A DNA stretch of 12,351 nucleotides. It comes from an uncultured Lachnospiraceae bacterium (lineage in GTDB: Bacteria > Bacillota_A > Clostridia > Lachnospirales > Lachnospiraceae). Positions 1 to 7,113 of this stretch are shown here, piece by piece (the stretch's first letter is position 1; every line of letters begins with the position of its first letter). Below the pieces are notes generated by a model that was not told the DNA's origin, made no database searches, and saw only the letters and a program-made list of their open reading frames with translations. Location: positions 1-12,351 of the forward strand of contig CAMWWF010000051.1 in the NCBI GenBank assembly GCA_947177885.1, written 5' to 3'. A program made the position numbers and the translations under genes.

Positions 1-111
1 GGTATCTATGCAAATGTCATCTTTTTGCTGATTTTATGCGGTTTTCATGATTCTGCTTGTAGCTATAAAAATGATTGTAGAGTAAAAAATAATCGGGAAC
101 TCAGGATTATC

Positions 112-140
112 TTGAACATCTGTCTGTCTTTTTGTATAAT
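112..140 (+). promoter_or_regulatory. Sigma-70/SigA-type promoter for the STM4015-4011 cluster
   Basis: TTGAAC at 112-117 and a perfect TATAAT at 135-140 are separated by exactly 17 bases. Transcription would start near 147, leaving a short leader of about 24 bases that contains the AAGGAGG ribosome binding site at 155-161. The upstream A/T-rich stretch (60-95) could act as an UP element. It is the best plus-strand promoter I found in the window. Confidence 0.75.
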
Positions 141-170
141 GATAACTAATAAAGAAGGAGGTAAGCTGCG

Positions 171-1058
171 GTGGAATCTGGCACCTCAGCAAACAGCAAA
201 ATGGGAAAAAGCAAAACATATTCTTACGATTATGACGAGTACGAAAGCGGTAAAAATGCAGGGACCATGGCGGAGGATATTCTGGCGGATCCGGAATTCT
301 CTGATCTGGAGGAGCTTATTATCGGCGGATGGGGAGGCGAATATGAGGACGATTGTCAGCCGATCCTGGATGCCATCGCCGATAATCCCGACCGATTCAG
401 CCATATCACCAAGTTGTTTGTAGGCGATATGGATTTCGAGGTATGTGAGGTTTCCTGGATCATGCAGGGAAATTACAGCCGTATCTGGAAGGCTATGCCT
501 CAGTTGAAGGAGCTGACCATAAAGGGCAGTATGGAATTGACACTGGGGGAGATCGAGCATGAAAATCTGGAGTCATTGACCATTATCTGCGGTGGTCTGG
601 GAGCGGATGTGATAAAGGAGATTACGAAAGCGAAGCTGCCCAACCTGAAAAAGTTACTTCTCTATATCGGTGTTGAAGATTATGGCTTTGACGGCAATGC
701 GGATACTGTCAGGGAGATGCTTGCCGATTCTGATTATCCCGGACTTACCTATCTTGGAATCGTGGACAGTGAGATCCAAGACGAACTGACAGAGGTGGTA
801 CTGGAGAGTAAGTACATCCGCCAGATTGAGACTCTGGATCTGTCCTGCGGCACACTGACAGACAAAGGCGCCAACCTGTTGTTGGAGAAGCTGCCGGAGC
901 TTTCCAATATCAGGAAGCTGGATGTACATCATCATTATCTGTCAAATGAAATGATGGAAAAGTTGGGAAAGCTGTCCCTTGATGTTGACATGTCCGAGCA
1001 GGAAAAACCAGATGAATGGGACGGGAAATTATGGTACAACGCGATGCTGACGGAGTAA
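171..1058 (+). CDS. STM4015 family leucine-rich-repeat-like protein
   Basis: This 295-residue protein matches what I know of the STM4015 family: a cytosolic protein of irregular leucine-rich repeats with no known catalytic activity. The start is GTG at 171, supported by AAGGAGG nine bases upstream. After about 35 polar residues come repeating strand-loop units such as LEELIIGG, ITKLFVGD, LKELTIKG, LESLTIICGG, LKKLLLYIG, LTYLGIVDSEI and IETLDLSCGTLTDKGA, ending in LDVHHHYLS. The acidic stretch and tail (DMSEQ...EWDGKLWYNAMLTE) resembles the conserved family C-terminus, so the protein looks complete. There is no signal peptide or membrane segment. It is the first gene after the promoter and its end overlaps the ATP-grasp gene, which suggests coupled translation. 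A scaffold or substrate-binding role for the cluster's enzymes is inference only. Confidence 0.85.
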   Translation: MESGTSANSKMGKSKTYSYDYDEYESGKNAGTMAEDILADPEFSDLEELIIGGWGGEYEDDCQPILDAIADNPDRFSHITKLFVGDMDFEVCEVSWIMQGNYSRIWKAMPQLKELTIKGSMELTLGEIEHENLESLTIICGGLGADVIKEITKAKLPNLKKLLLYIGVEDYGFDGNADTVREMLADSDYPGLTYLGIVDSEIQDELTEVVLESKYIRQIETLDLSCGTLTDKGANLLLEKLPELSNIRKLDVHHHYLSNEMMEKLGKLSLDVDMSEQEKPDEWDGKLWYNAMLTE

Positions 1059-2299
1059 GAGGGATCATCCTGATCGGTTCGGAGGGAAGAGAAAGCCGGG
1101 CAGGTGATGAAGCCCCGGAGGGAAGAACCGTTCAGGCAGGCAATAAAGATCCGGAGGGAAGAGAAAGCCGGGCAGGTGATGAAGTTTCGAAGGAAAGAAC
1201 CGGCAGGGAAAGAGATATGGTCCCGGAAGAAAGAAACCATTCGGAACGCGGCGGAAGAGCGGAAGGCCGCAAAAGCTTCGAGGGCAGCAAAAGAAGATTT
1301 TATTTTGAGAGGGCTGCCGCTGAAGCCGGTATCAGCATCTCTTACTATGACTGGAAGGACTTCCCGTTTCCGGAAGGATTGCCCAATATCGGAAACAGCA
1401 TTGTGAAGATAGATGCACCGGAATGGAAGAGCAGCCGGCTGAAAGATCTGGATGAGCTTACAGGCAGGTACAGGGAGCAGCTGCGCCTGCTCTCCCGGAT
1501 GCCTTTCGGAGCGTTCTTTAATCATCCCGGCGATATCGCGGAAGTACTCGACAAGCGGAAGTGCAAGAAAAGGCTTGCCGAAAACGGTGTTGCTGTGACG
1601 GAGATGTATGGGGAAAAATTTTCCGGCAGAGAAGAGCTCCTTGACTTTATGAGGGAAAACAGGATTTACCAGATTTTTTTAAAACCCCTGAGAGGATCGG
1701 GAGCGGCAGGGGTGACGGCGCTTCGGTTTTCCCCGGTAAAGGGGAAAGTTGTCCTTTACACCTGTGCGGCGCTCCTCCAGGGTGAGCTTGTCAACACAAA
1801 AAGGCTGTACAGGCTTGAGGATGAGGATGCGGCGGCGCTTTTGGATCCGCTTCTGGAATTAGACTGTGTGGTGGAAAAGTGGCACAGGAAGGCTGCATTT
1901 CAGGAGTATTGCTATGATCTCCGTGTCATAGTGCAGGACGGGCAGGTGGATTATATTTTGCCCCGACTGTCCAGGGGGCCAATCACCAATCTGCATCTGA
2001 ACAACCATTCCATGGAGTTTGAAAGATTAAATCTGGACGGGACTGTAACCGATAGTATTATGGAACTCTGTATTCGGGCAGCAGGGTGTTATCCCGGATT
2101 AAAGAGTATCGGGATGGATGTGCTTTTGGAGAAGGAGAGCAGGAAGCCCTATATTATTGAGATGAATGCCCAGGGAGATCTTCTTCACAGGGATGTCTAT
2201 CATGAAAACAATATTTACAAGCGGCAGATAGAGATCATGCGGAATATGTATATCCGGAGTGATTCCGCAGAATCTTTTTGTTTTGGCAAGACGTTTTGA
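1031..2299 (+). CDS. STM4014 family ATP-grasp protein with a repeat insertion
   Basis: A predicted ATP-grasp enzyme of 422 residues. Such enzymes activate a carboxylate with ATP and join it to an amine or thiol; the substrate is unknown. Visible motifs are the lysine and glycine-rich loop FLKPLRGSGAAG (K218), YDLRV (295-299), GMDVLL (361-366) and the metal-binding IIEMNAQGD (E377, N379). The N-terminal strand GIILIGSEG (11-19) should lead straight into RRFYFERAAAEAG (88-100), but about 68 charged residues, largely 12-residue repeats, lie between them. The start is uncertain. ATG 1031 has GGGA four bases upstream and overlaps the previous gene by 28 bases; ATG 1016 in the same frame adds five residues and has AGGA twelve bases upstream. 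The core fold looks intact, so I expect a working enzyme. Radical SAM and sulfatase-like partners follow downstream. Confidence 0.85.
   Translation: MVQRDADGVRGIILIGSEGRESRAGDEAPEGRTVQAGNKDPEGRESRAGDEVSKERTGRERDMVPEERNHSERGGRAEGRKSFEGSKRRFYFERAAAEAGISISYYDWKDFPFPEGLPNIGNSIVKIDAPEWKSSRLKDLDELTGRYREQLRLLSRMPFGAFFNHPGDIAEVLDKRKCKKRLAENGVAVTEMYGEKFSGREELLDFMRENRIYQIFLKPLRGSGAAGVTALRFSPVKGKVVLYTCAALLQGELVNTKRLYRLEDEDAAALLDPLLELDCVVEKWHRKAAFQEYCYDLRVIVQDGQVDYILPRLSRGPITNLHLNNHSMEFERLNLDGTVTDSIMELCIRAAGCYPGLKSIGMDVLLEKESRKPYIIEMNAQGDLLHRDVYHENNIYKRQIEIMRNMYIRSDSAESFCFGKTF
1080..1259 (+). repeat. 36-base tandem repeat array within the STM4014 gene
   Basis: Five 36-base units begin at 1080, 1116, 1152, 1188 and 1224. 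The first 33 bases of units 1 and 3 (1080-1112 and 1152-1184) are identical, beginning CGGAGGGAAGAGAAAGCCGG. Unit 2 keeps the first dozen bases, and units 4 and 5 are progressively more diverged. Each unit is 12 codons long and encodes variants of EGRESRAGDEAP, so copy number can change without breaking the frame. The array sits in a loop between the first strand and first helix of the pre-ATP-grasp domain. Confidence 0.85.
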
Positions 2300-2628
2300 A
2301 CGAATACAATGAGGGCGGTACGGAGGCGCGGTGATCAGTACAGGATGCCTGTATGGCACCGTTTATGTATCCTGCCTGTTTGCTCTGAAAAGCGTAAGCT
2401 GCATTAGAGCGTGTTTAAAAATACTTTTTCCGGGGCGTGCGCCACACATTGCGGGATACAAGACCCATTTGAGAGACGAAGTGGGGCATTGCACGCCAAA
2501 TGGGGGCACAGCAGGCCGCGAAGTGTGGCGTGCGGACTGGGTATGATTTTCGAACATGTTTTAAGGATATTGGCGTTGATTGTGTTTGAAGATTTGATTC
2601 GGCAGATTTTTAGAAGGAGTGATGGAAA
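2300..2628. other. 329-base gap between the STM4014 and STM4013 genes
   Basis: No convincing gene lies here. Short open frames lack ribosome binding sites and overlap each other on both strands. The 2300-2402 part shows nothing recognisable. The 2410-2558 part is the nested inverted repeat listed separately. The last 70 bases hold the AGGAG ribosome binding site (2614-2618) of the next gene. Other pairs in this cluster overlap, so the gap is probably an insertion or a boundary between transcripts. Confidence 0.6.
2410..2558. repeat. Nested inverted-repeat (foldback/MITE-like) element
   Basis: Three nested inverted repeats share one centre. The outer arms are CGTGTTTAAAAAT (2410-2422) and ATTTTCGAACATG (2546-2558), matching 10 of 13. 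The middle arms are CGCCACACATTGCG (2440-2453) and CGCGAAGTGTGGCG (2517-2530), matching 12 of 14. The inner arms are CCCATTTG (2464-2471) and CAAATGGG (2497-2504), a perfect 8. The layout suits a miniature foldback transposable element or a long RNA hairpin; it encodes no protein. I did not see a clear target-site duplication. A family name cannot be given without a database search. Confidence 0.5.
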
Positions 2629-3486
2629 ATGACAGGTGAAGTACCGTTTGCGGCATTCCGGTCCGGCATGGATCAGAAGAAATGCTCGGTTGATATGACG
2701 CAGGTTGTGGGGAACTGTGATATTTTGTTTGTGTGCCTTGACACATTGAGATACGATGCTGCCATAGAGGAAGAGAGAAGCGGCGGCACTCCCGTTTTGA
2801 ACAGGTATGGCGCTTGGGAGAAGCGGCAGGCCCCGGGGAACTTTACATATCCTTCTCACCACGCCATTTTTTCAGGCTTTCTCCCTGCGAAGGAGGAGGC
2901 GAAAAATATCGCGGAACAGGAGATGCTTTTCTTTCCCAAAAGCATGGGAATGGGCAATAAGGTTCCCGAAGGCGCCTATGGCTTTGACAGCAGCAATCTG
3001 GTGCAGGGACTTCATAACGACGGCTATGATACATGGTGTGTGGGCGGTGTGGCCTTTTTTGACAAGCGCACGGATATGGGTAAGGTATTTCCTTCTTTTT
3101 TTGAAAAGAGTTACTGGAACCCGTCCTTTGCCTGTCCGGTAAAGGACAGTACGAAAAACCAGGTGGATTTTATCATAAGCAGGCTGGACAAAAAGGAGGA
3201 TGATCGGAAGATATTCCTTTATTTGAATGTCTGCTCCATTCATTATCCCAATTATTTCTATCTGGAAAACGAAAAGAATGACAGCCTGGAAACTCATCGG
3301 GCGGCACTGCGGTATACGGACGGTGAGCTGGGCAGGCTTTTTGAGCATTGGAAGAGCAGGAGGGGCGAAACCTTTGTGGTATGCTTTTCCGATCACGGAA
3401 CCTGTTACAGTGAGGACGGATATGTCTTCCATGGCGTGAATCATCCAATGGTCAATACGGTGCCGTATAAGCATTTTTTTCTTTAG
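2629..3486 (+). CDS. STM4013 family sulfatase-like hydrolase (alkaline phosphatase superfamily)
   Basis: A cytosolic 285-residue hydrolase of the alkaline-phosphatase/sulfatase fold, matching the STM4013/SEN3800 family. The start at 2629 has AGGAG ten bases upstream. Metal and nucleophile motifs are in order: CLDTLRYD (D38), NFTYPSHHA (likely nucleophile T73), CSIHYPNY (H205), FSDHGTCYSEDG (D255, H256) and HGVNHPMV (H272), ending in TVPYKHFF as expected for the family. There is no C/S-x-P-x-R formylglycine motif, so it is more likely a phosphatase, phosphodiesterase or transferase than a classical sulfatase. No signal peptide is present, so it acts inside the cell. Length is normal and the protein looks complete. 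It is separated from both neighbours by about 310-330 bases although its partners are always the same families, so it may be transcribed with them through the gaps. Its substrate is unknown. Confidence 0.88.
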   Translation: MTGEVPFAAFRSGMDQKKCSVDMTQVVGNCDILFVCLDTLRYDAAIEEERSGGTPVLNRYGAWEKRQAPGNFTYPSHHAIFSGFLPAKEEAKNIAEQEMLFFPKSMGMGNKVPEGAYGFDSSNLVQGLHNDGYDTWCVGGVAFFDKRTDMGKVFPSFFEKSYWNPSFACPVKDSTKNQVDFIISRLDKKEDDRKIFLYLNVCSIHYPNYFYLENEKNDSLETHRAALRYTDGELGRLFEHWKSRRGETFVVCFSDHGTCYSEDGYVFHGVNHPMVNTVPYKHFFL

Positions 3487-3671
3487 TATCTGTAAATGAT
3501 TCCGCTTCTGACCGGATTGGATAACCGATTCCGTCAGGCAATTGGACTGGGGAAATTTCCGCCCGTGCGGTCGGACGCTTCAAAGGAGCCTCCAAGCTGA
3601 CTCCCACATTCGCAAAATTTGTGCTTACGCGCTATTGCGTCTGCCTGCACATCCGCATTTTGATCATTTTG

Positions 3672-3700
3672 AGGTGGGTTGCTGATCCAACAGCCCGCCT
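3672..3700 (+). other. 10-bp RNA hairpin between STM4013 and STM4012
   Basis: AGGTGGGTTG (3672-3681) can pair with CAGCCCGCCT (3691-3700) over ten base pairs, two of them G-U, around a nine-base loop. No T-run follows (GTATGGCAATG), so it is not a normal intrinsic terminator. A role in RNA processing or stability is possible. Confidence 0.4.
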
Positions 3701-3712
3701 GTATGGCAATGA

Positions 3713-3741
3713 TTGCATGGGGCAGACCATTGGATTACAAT
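3713..3741 (+). promoter_or_regulatory. Weak candidate promoter before the STM4012 gene
   Basis: TACAAT at 3736-3741 is a good -10 box. A poor -35 box, TTGCAT (3713-3718), lies 17 bases upstream. Transcription would begin near 3748, about 50 bases before the start codon at 3797. The weak -35 makes this tentative. Confidence 0.25.
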
Positions 3742-3796
3742 CGCACAGGTGCCGATATTTTTAGATTCCGAAATGGATACCGATATAGGGGCAGGT

Positions 3797-5119
3797 ATGA
3801 ACAGATATATTCAATATATGTACAGCTATCCGCACAAGACGGCTTACAGGGCGTTAGAGAATGTCAATTTAAGAGACTACTTTCATAATCTGGAGGGTGA
3901 AGGACACAGTTTATATCTTCACCTTCCCTTTTGTGAAAGCAAATGCGGTTACTGTAATCTGTTTTCGGTTACAGGCTGCAGCCGGATTCAGACGGAGGAT
4001 TATATTGCTGCGGTATCGCGCCAGATAAGTCAATATCGGGAAATGATGCCCCAAGGCACATCCTTTGGTGATCTTACCGTCGGCGGCGGTACGCCTTTGC
4101 TGTTGGAAAGCAGGCAGATAGTGCGTATTTTCGAAGCTGTGAAAAAGAATCTGCCAATCGGTGACGATTGCAGGATCATCATAGAAACGGCTCCCAACCA
4201 GACCGATAAAGAGAAAGCGGAGCTGCTGAAAGAGCTTGGGGTGACACGGGTCAGTATGGGGATCCAGAGCTTTGACAACCGGGAACTTCGATGGCTGGGA
4301 AGAAGCCATGACCGGGAACGTGCCATGGAAGCCGCGGAACTTCTGGCAGATACAGGGTTTGAATGTGTCAATTTTGACTTTATTTACGGATTGCCTGATC
4401 AGACGGCGGAAAGCCTGGAGCACTCTTTGAGGACGGCGCTTTCCTTTTCACCGGACGAAATATTTCTTTATCCGCTCTATATAAAGCATGGCGTCAGACT
4501 GGAGCGGGAAGGAAGAGGAGAGCTGTTGGATTCCGATCACATGTATGCTTTGTATCAGTGCGGCTCGGCATATTTGCGGGATAAGGGATATGAACAGATC
4601 TCCATGAGACGTTTTCTGAAAAAGGGGAATAGGAGGACGATTTCATCAGACGATCTGCTCCCGGAATTCAGCGAGTGCGGATTAAAGAGCGCGCTGTCCC
4701 TGGGCTGCGGCGGAAGAAGCTACCTGGGGAGGCTCCATACCTGTACACCCTACCGGACAACAAGAAATGCCGCGATGGAGGAAATTGCGCGCTATCAGCA
4801 GACGGAGGATTTCTCTTCTGTGTCAAACGGGATACTGCTTTCGGATGAGGAACTTAGGAGGCGATATGTGATAAAGCATTTACTGATCCTTCCCGGAATA
4901 TCCAGGCAGGCGTATCAAAAGGCTTTTCAGGCAGACGTTTTAGAAGATTTCCCCATCCTGAAAGATTGGATCAGGCAGGGATGGGTGGAAGAGCGCTGCT
5001 GCTGTGACCATATCGGCCTGACTACAGAAGGATTAGGCCTTTCCGACTATATAGGTCCCCAGCTGATCTCAGAGGATATCAGGGGGAAAATGCTGGAATG
5101 GGAGAGGGCAAATGCATAA
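3797..5119 (+). CDS. STM4012 family radical SAM protein (HemN/HemW-like)
   Basis: A 440-residue radical SAM protein related to HemN/HemW. The 4Fe-4S cluster that cleaves S-adenosylmethionine binds C46, C50 and C53 in PFCESKCGYCNLFS (CX3CX2C). The SAM-binding GGGTP motif follows (TVGGGTPLLLE), then ETAPNQTDKEK, RVSMGIQSFDNREL and NFDFIYGLPDQT, all typical of this branch. A HemN-type winged-helix C-terminus is visible (YVIKHLLILPGISRQAYQK to LTTEGLGLSDY). I chose ATG 3797 because AGGGG lies five bases upstream and the protein then opens with YMYSYPHKTAYRAL, as family members do. Family similarity to HemW does not prove a haem role; within this cluster it more likely modifies an unknown substrate. 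The end overlaps the next gene by eight bases (ATGCATAA), which implies translational coupling and probably joint function with the second radical SAM enzyme. Confidence 0.9.
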   Translation: MNRYIQYMYSYPHKTAYRALENVNLRDYFHNLEGEGHSLYLHLPFCESKCGYCNLFSVTGCSRIQTEDYIAAVSRQISQYREMMPQGTSFGDLTVGGGTPLLLESRQIVRIFEAVKKNLPIGDDCRIIIETAPNQTDKEKAELLKELGVTRVSMGIQSFDNRELRWLGRSHDRERAMEAAELLADTGFECVNFDFIYGLPDQTAESLEHSLRTALSFSPDEIFLYPLYIKHGVRLEREGRGELLDSDHMYALYQCGSAYLRDKGYEQISMRRFLKKGNRRTISSDDLLPEFSECGLKSALSLGCGGRSYLGRLHTCTPYRTTRNAAMEEIARYQQTEDFSSVSNGILLSDEELRRRYVIKHLLILPGISRQAYQKAFQADVLEDFPILKDWIRQGWVEERCCCDHIGLTTEGLGLSDYIGPQLISEDIRGKMLEWERANA

Positions 5120-6995
5120 GAGGACGATCCTTTACAGGGGAAATCTGAAAAGCTGTAATTACAGCTGCTCCTACTGTCCCTTTGCAAAGCATAGGGCATT
5201 GGCGTCGGAGATGGAGAGAGACCGGCAGAATTTTGCATGGTTCTGTGACAGTATTGTGAAAAGGGCACAGGATTTTTCCATCGGGGCGGTTTTCGTTACG
5301 CCATACGGCGAAGCCTCCATACACCGTTGGTACTGGGAGGGTCTTTCGCGTCTGGCAGAGCTTCCGGAGATTGACAGAGTGGGATTGCAGACGAATCTCA
5401 GCTTTTCTGTGGAAGAGTGTCTGAACGTGTTTGATTCTTTCGGGAGAGAGTATCAGGAAGAAGATTCTTTTGCAGATACTCATCGGAAGATCGATTCGCC
5501 TGTAAAGGAGCGTTCAGAGACGGATCATGAAAGGACTGGTTTGGTAGAGGCTGATCATGAAGGGACTGGCTCGAAGGAGGCTGATCATGAAAGGACTGGT
5601 TCGGTAGAGGCTGATCTTGGAGGGATTGACCCGGAAAGAGCTGATCATGAGAAGGAGATTTTTCTCCGGGAGAAATTGTCTAAGGGGGAGCTTCTGAAAG
5701 AGAAAAGAGCAAAACTTTCTGTCTGGGCGACCTTTCATCCCGAGATGACAACGGTGGATGCGTTTGTCTCCAAATGCCACAGCCTGATCGAAAACAATAT
5801 TCTGGTATGTGCCGGGGCAGTGGGAGCCCCTGATAATATACAGATATTACGGGAATTGAGGGAAAAGCTTTCCCCGGCAGTATATTTATGGATCAATAGA
5901 ATGGATGGTCTGAAAAGGAATTACAGTCCGGAGGAAACGGAAGCCTTTGTGCAGATCGATCCCTTTTTTGAATATGAACTCAGGAATCCGGAGGCTGCCG
6001 TACATATGTGCACGGACCGGTGCTTTGTGGAGGCCGACGGGAGAATACACACCTGTAATATAAGCAGGACAAAAGCAGCGAACTGGTACGATGGCGGTGA
6101 GGAAGAAATATTTGAACCTGTGTGCAGCAGAAAGAGATGCAGCTGTTACCTTGCCTATGGCGGAAGAGCTGATTTTGCGCCGAAAAATGTGTTTGGAGAA
6201 TATCCCGTTTTCAGAGTTCCCCGAAAGTTCAGGGCGGTCTTTTTTGATCTGGACGGAACATTGATCCCGGCGTGCAGGAAAGCGGGGGGCACAAGCAAGG
6301 AACCGTATGGAGGAGCCATTGAACCCGGTATTGGACGCAGCGGGCCTGGCAATCCGGGCGGGACACCGGATGTCATATGTAAAAGATCAGATATCCTATG
6401 TACGGGATTCGGAATGTCCGCCGGGAACCGGCGCGGATCAGAACTGTCGGATGAGGTTCGCGGAAGGCTGACTGCATTAAGGGAAGTATGCCCGGTTTTT
6501 CTTGCCACATCCATGCCGGAGTCAGCTGTGAAGAGAAGATTAAGGGGCGATATGGATCTGTTTCAGGGATTTATCTTTGCATCAGGCGGATATCTGCGTC
6601 TGAAAGAAAAAGAGAGATGCAGGGAAAAGGTTTATCCCATAGATGTCAGCGGTCTGTCGGAAGTGATAAGAACCGGAGAGAGTATAAAGGCGAAATGCGT
6701 GGTCTCTGCCAAAAACGGAGCGGCATATAAGATAACCTTTGTGAAAAGCCGCCACAATATTTGGAAGGCTGCGGAGTGCGGCAGGATCGCGGAGCTTCTG
6801 AAAAAGTCGGACTGCCGCTTCTTTACCGAAGGGAACTGCCTGGAAATCGTAAGGAAAGGGCGGGACAAGGGAACCGGTATTGCGGAAATATGCGGCTGGA
6901 TCGGAATCCCCGCAGAAGATGTCCTGGCCGTGGGCAATGATAGGGAAGACGCCGCCATGGAGAGGGTCTGCGGGGGATATATAAATGTGGGATAA
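5112..6995 (+). CDS. STM4011 family radical SAM protein fused to a Cof-type HAD hydrolase
   Basis: A 627-residue two-domain protein. Residues 1-355 are an STM4011-type radical SAM enzyme: C15, C19 and C22 (SCNYSCSYCPF) hold the SAM cluster, TPYGEASIHRWYW (63-75) is a family signature, and C300, C304, C315, C338, C343 and C345 form a SPASM-like set likely to bind auxiliary iron-sulphur clusters. Residues 372-627 are a HAD phosphatase of the Cof (C2-cap) type with FFDLDGT (D379, D381), LATSMP (T466/S467), K586 in RDKGTG and VGNDREDAAM (D610, D613). It stops soon after motif IV (INVG), slightly short for this family. Low-complexity segments interrupt both domains, at about 111-200 (10-residue repeats) and 388-444 (Gly/Pro/Ser-rich). 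The start overlaps the previous stop, with GGAGAGGG just upstream. The fusion suggests that a phosphorylated substrate or product is handled along with the radical reaction; the substrate is unknown. Confidence 0.88.
   Translation: MHKRTILYRGNLKSCNYSCSYCPFAKHRALASEMERDRQNFAWFCDSIVKRAQDFSIGAVFVTPYGEASIHRWYWEGLSRLAELPEIDRVGLQTNLSFSVEECLNVFDSFGREYQEEDSFADTHRKIDSPVKERSETDHERTGLVEADHEGTGSKEADHERTGSVEADLGGIDPERADHEKEIFLREKLSKGELLKEKRAKLSVWATFHPEMTTVDAFVSKCHSLIENNILVCAGAVGAPDNIQILRELREKLSPAVYLWINRMDGLKRNYSPEETEAFVQIDPFFEYELRNPEAAVHMCTDRCFVEADGRIHTCNISRTKAANWYDGGEEEIFEPVCSRKRCSCYLAYGGRADFAPKNVFGEYPVFRVPRKFRAVFFDLDGTLIPACRKAGGTSKEPYGGAIEPGIGRSGPGNPGGTPDVICKRSDILCTGFGMSAGNRRGSELSDEVRGRLTALREVCPVFLATSMPESAVKRRLRGDMDLFQGFIFASGGYLRLKEKERCREKVYPIDVSGLSEVIRTGESIKAKCVVSAKNGAAYKITFVKSRHNIWKAAECGRIAELLKKSDCRFFTEGNCLEIVRKGRDKGTGIAEICGWIGIPAEDVLAVGNDREDAAMERVCGGYINVG
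5517..5666 (+). repeat. 30-base tandem repeat array within the STM4011 gene
   Basis: Units of 30 bases begin at 5517, 5547, 5577, 5607 and 5637. The core GCTGATCATGAA recurs with small changes. Each unit is ten codons and encodes variants of EADHERTGSV; the fourth (EADLGGIDPE) is the most diverged and the fifth is partial. The array lies in an inserted linker between TNLSFSVEECLNVFDSF and LSVWATFHPE, which normally follow each other closely in the family. Confidence 0.85.
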
Positions 6996-7113
6996 CAGAT
7001 TGCCTCCATTCCCGCGGGCAAACGATAACTTTGGAAATGTGAAAAGGCCCGGACAGGAAGAGTGGAAAGATGGCAAGTGAAGCCAACGCCGCAATCGGAA
7101 ACCCAAAGCGTGA
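6996..7113. other. Convergent intergenic region without a clear terminator
   Basis: The plus-strand cluster ends at 6995 and the minus-strand operon at 7114. I searched for a stem followed by a T-run on either strand and found only short stems, such as TTGCC paired with GGCAA around 7002-7021. Termination may be factor-dependent, or the transcripts may overlap. Confidence 0.4.

Larger units (their letters stand above)
3487..3796. other. About 310-base gap between the STM4013 and STM4012 genes
   Basis: No gene is convincing here. An in-frame TTG at 3713 would extend the next gene by 28 residues, but it has no ribosome binding site and those residues do not resemble the family. A GU-tolerant hairpin (3672-3700) and a weak promoter-like pair (3713-3741) are the only signals. 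The stretch 3580-3670 has even base composition and no stop-free frame of note; it could be a decayed repeat, but I see no internal copy in the window. Confidence 0.55.

Noticed and set aside
935..1525. Long minus-strand open frame (196 codons) and a plus-strand 100-codon frame over the STM4014 repeats
   Set aside because: The 36-base units are a multiple of three, so the array stays open in other frames and gives repetitive shadow peptides. The ATP-grasp frame is the one with family motifs.
2331..2862. Several short overlapping open frames in and after the STM4014-STM4013 gap
   Set aside because: They have no ribosome binding sites, overlap on both strands, cross the inverted repeat and show no recognisable protein features.
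2347..3708. Exact 12-base match GCCTGTATGGCA at 2347-2358 and 3697-3708 in the two gaps
   Set aside because: A few 12-base matches are expected by chance in 12 kb, and similarity does not extend beyond it, so it does not show that the gaps share a repeat.
3713..3796. Upstream in-frame TTG extension of the STM4012 gene
   Set aside because: It lacks a ribosome binding site, and the 28 extra residues do not match the family N-terminus, which begins at the YSYPHKTAYR region.
5514..5780. Minus-strand 88-codon frame opposite the STM4011 repeats
   Set aside because: It is the reverse-strand reading of the 30-base tandem repeats (repeated SPFMISL); no ribosome binding site or family resemblance.
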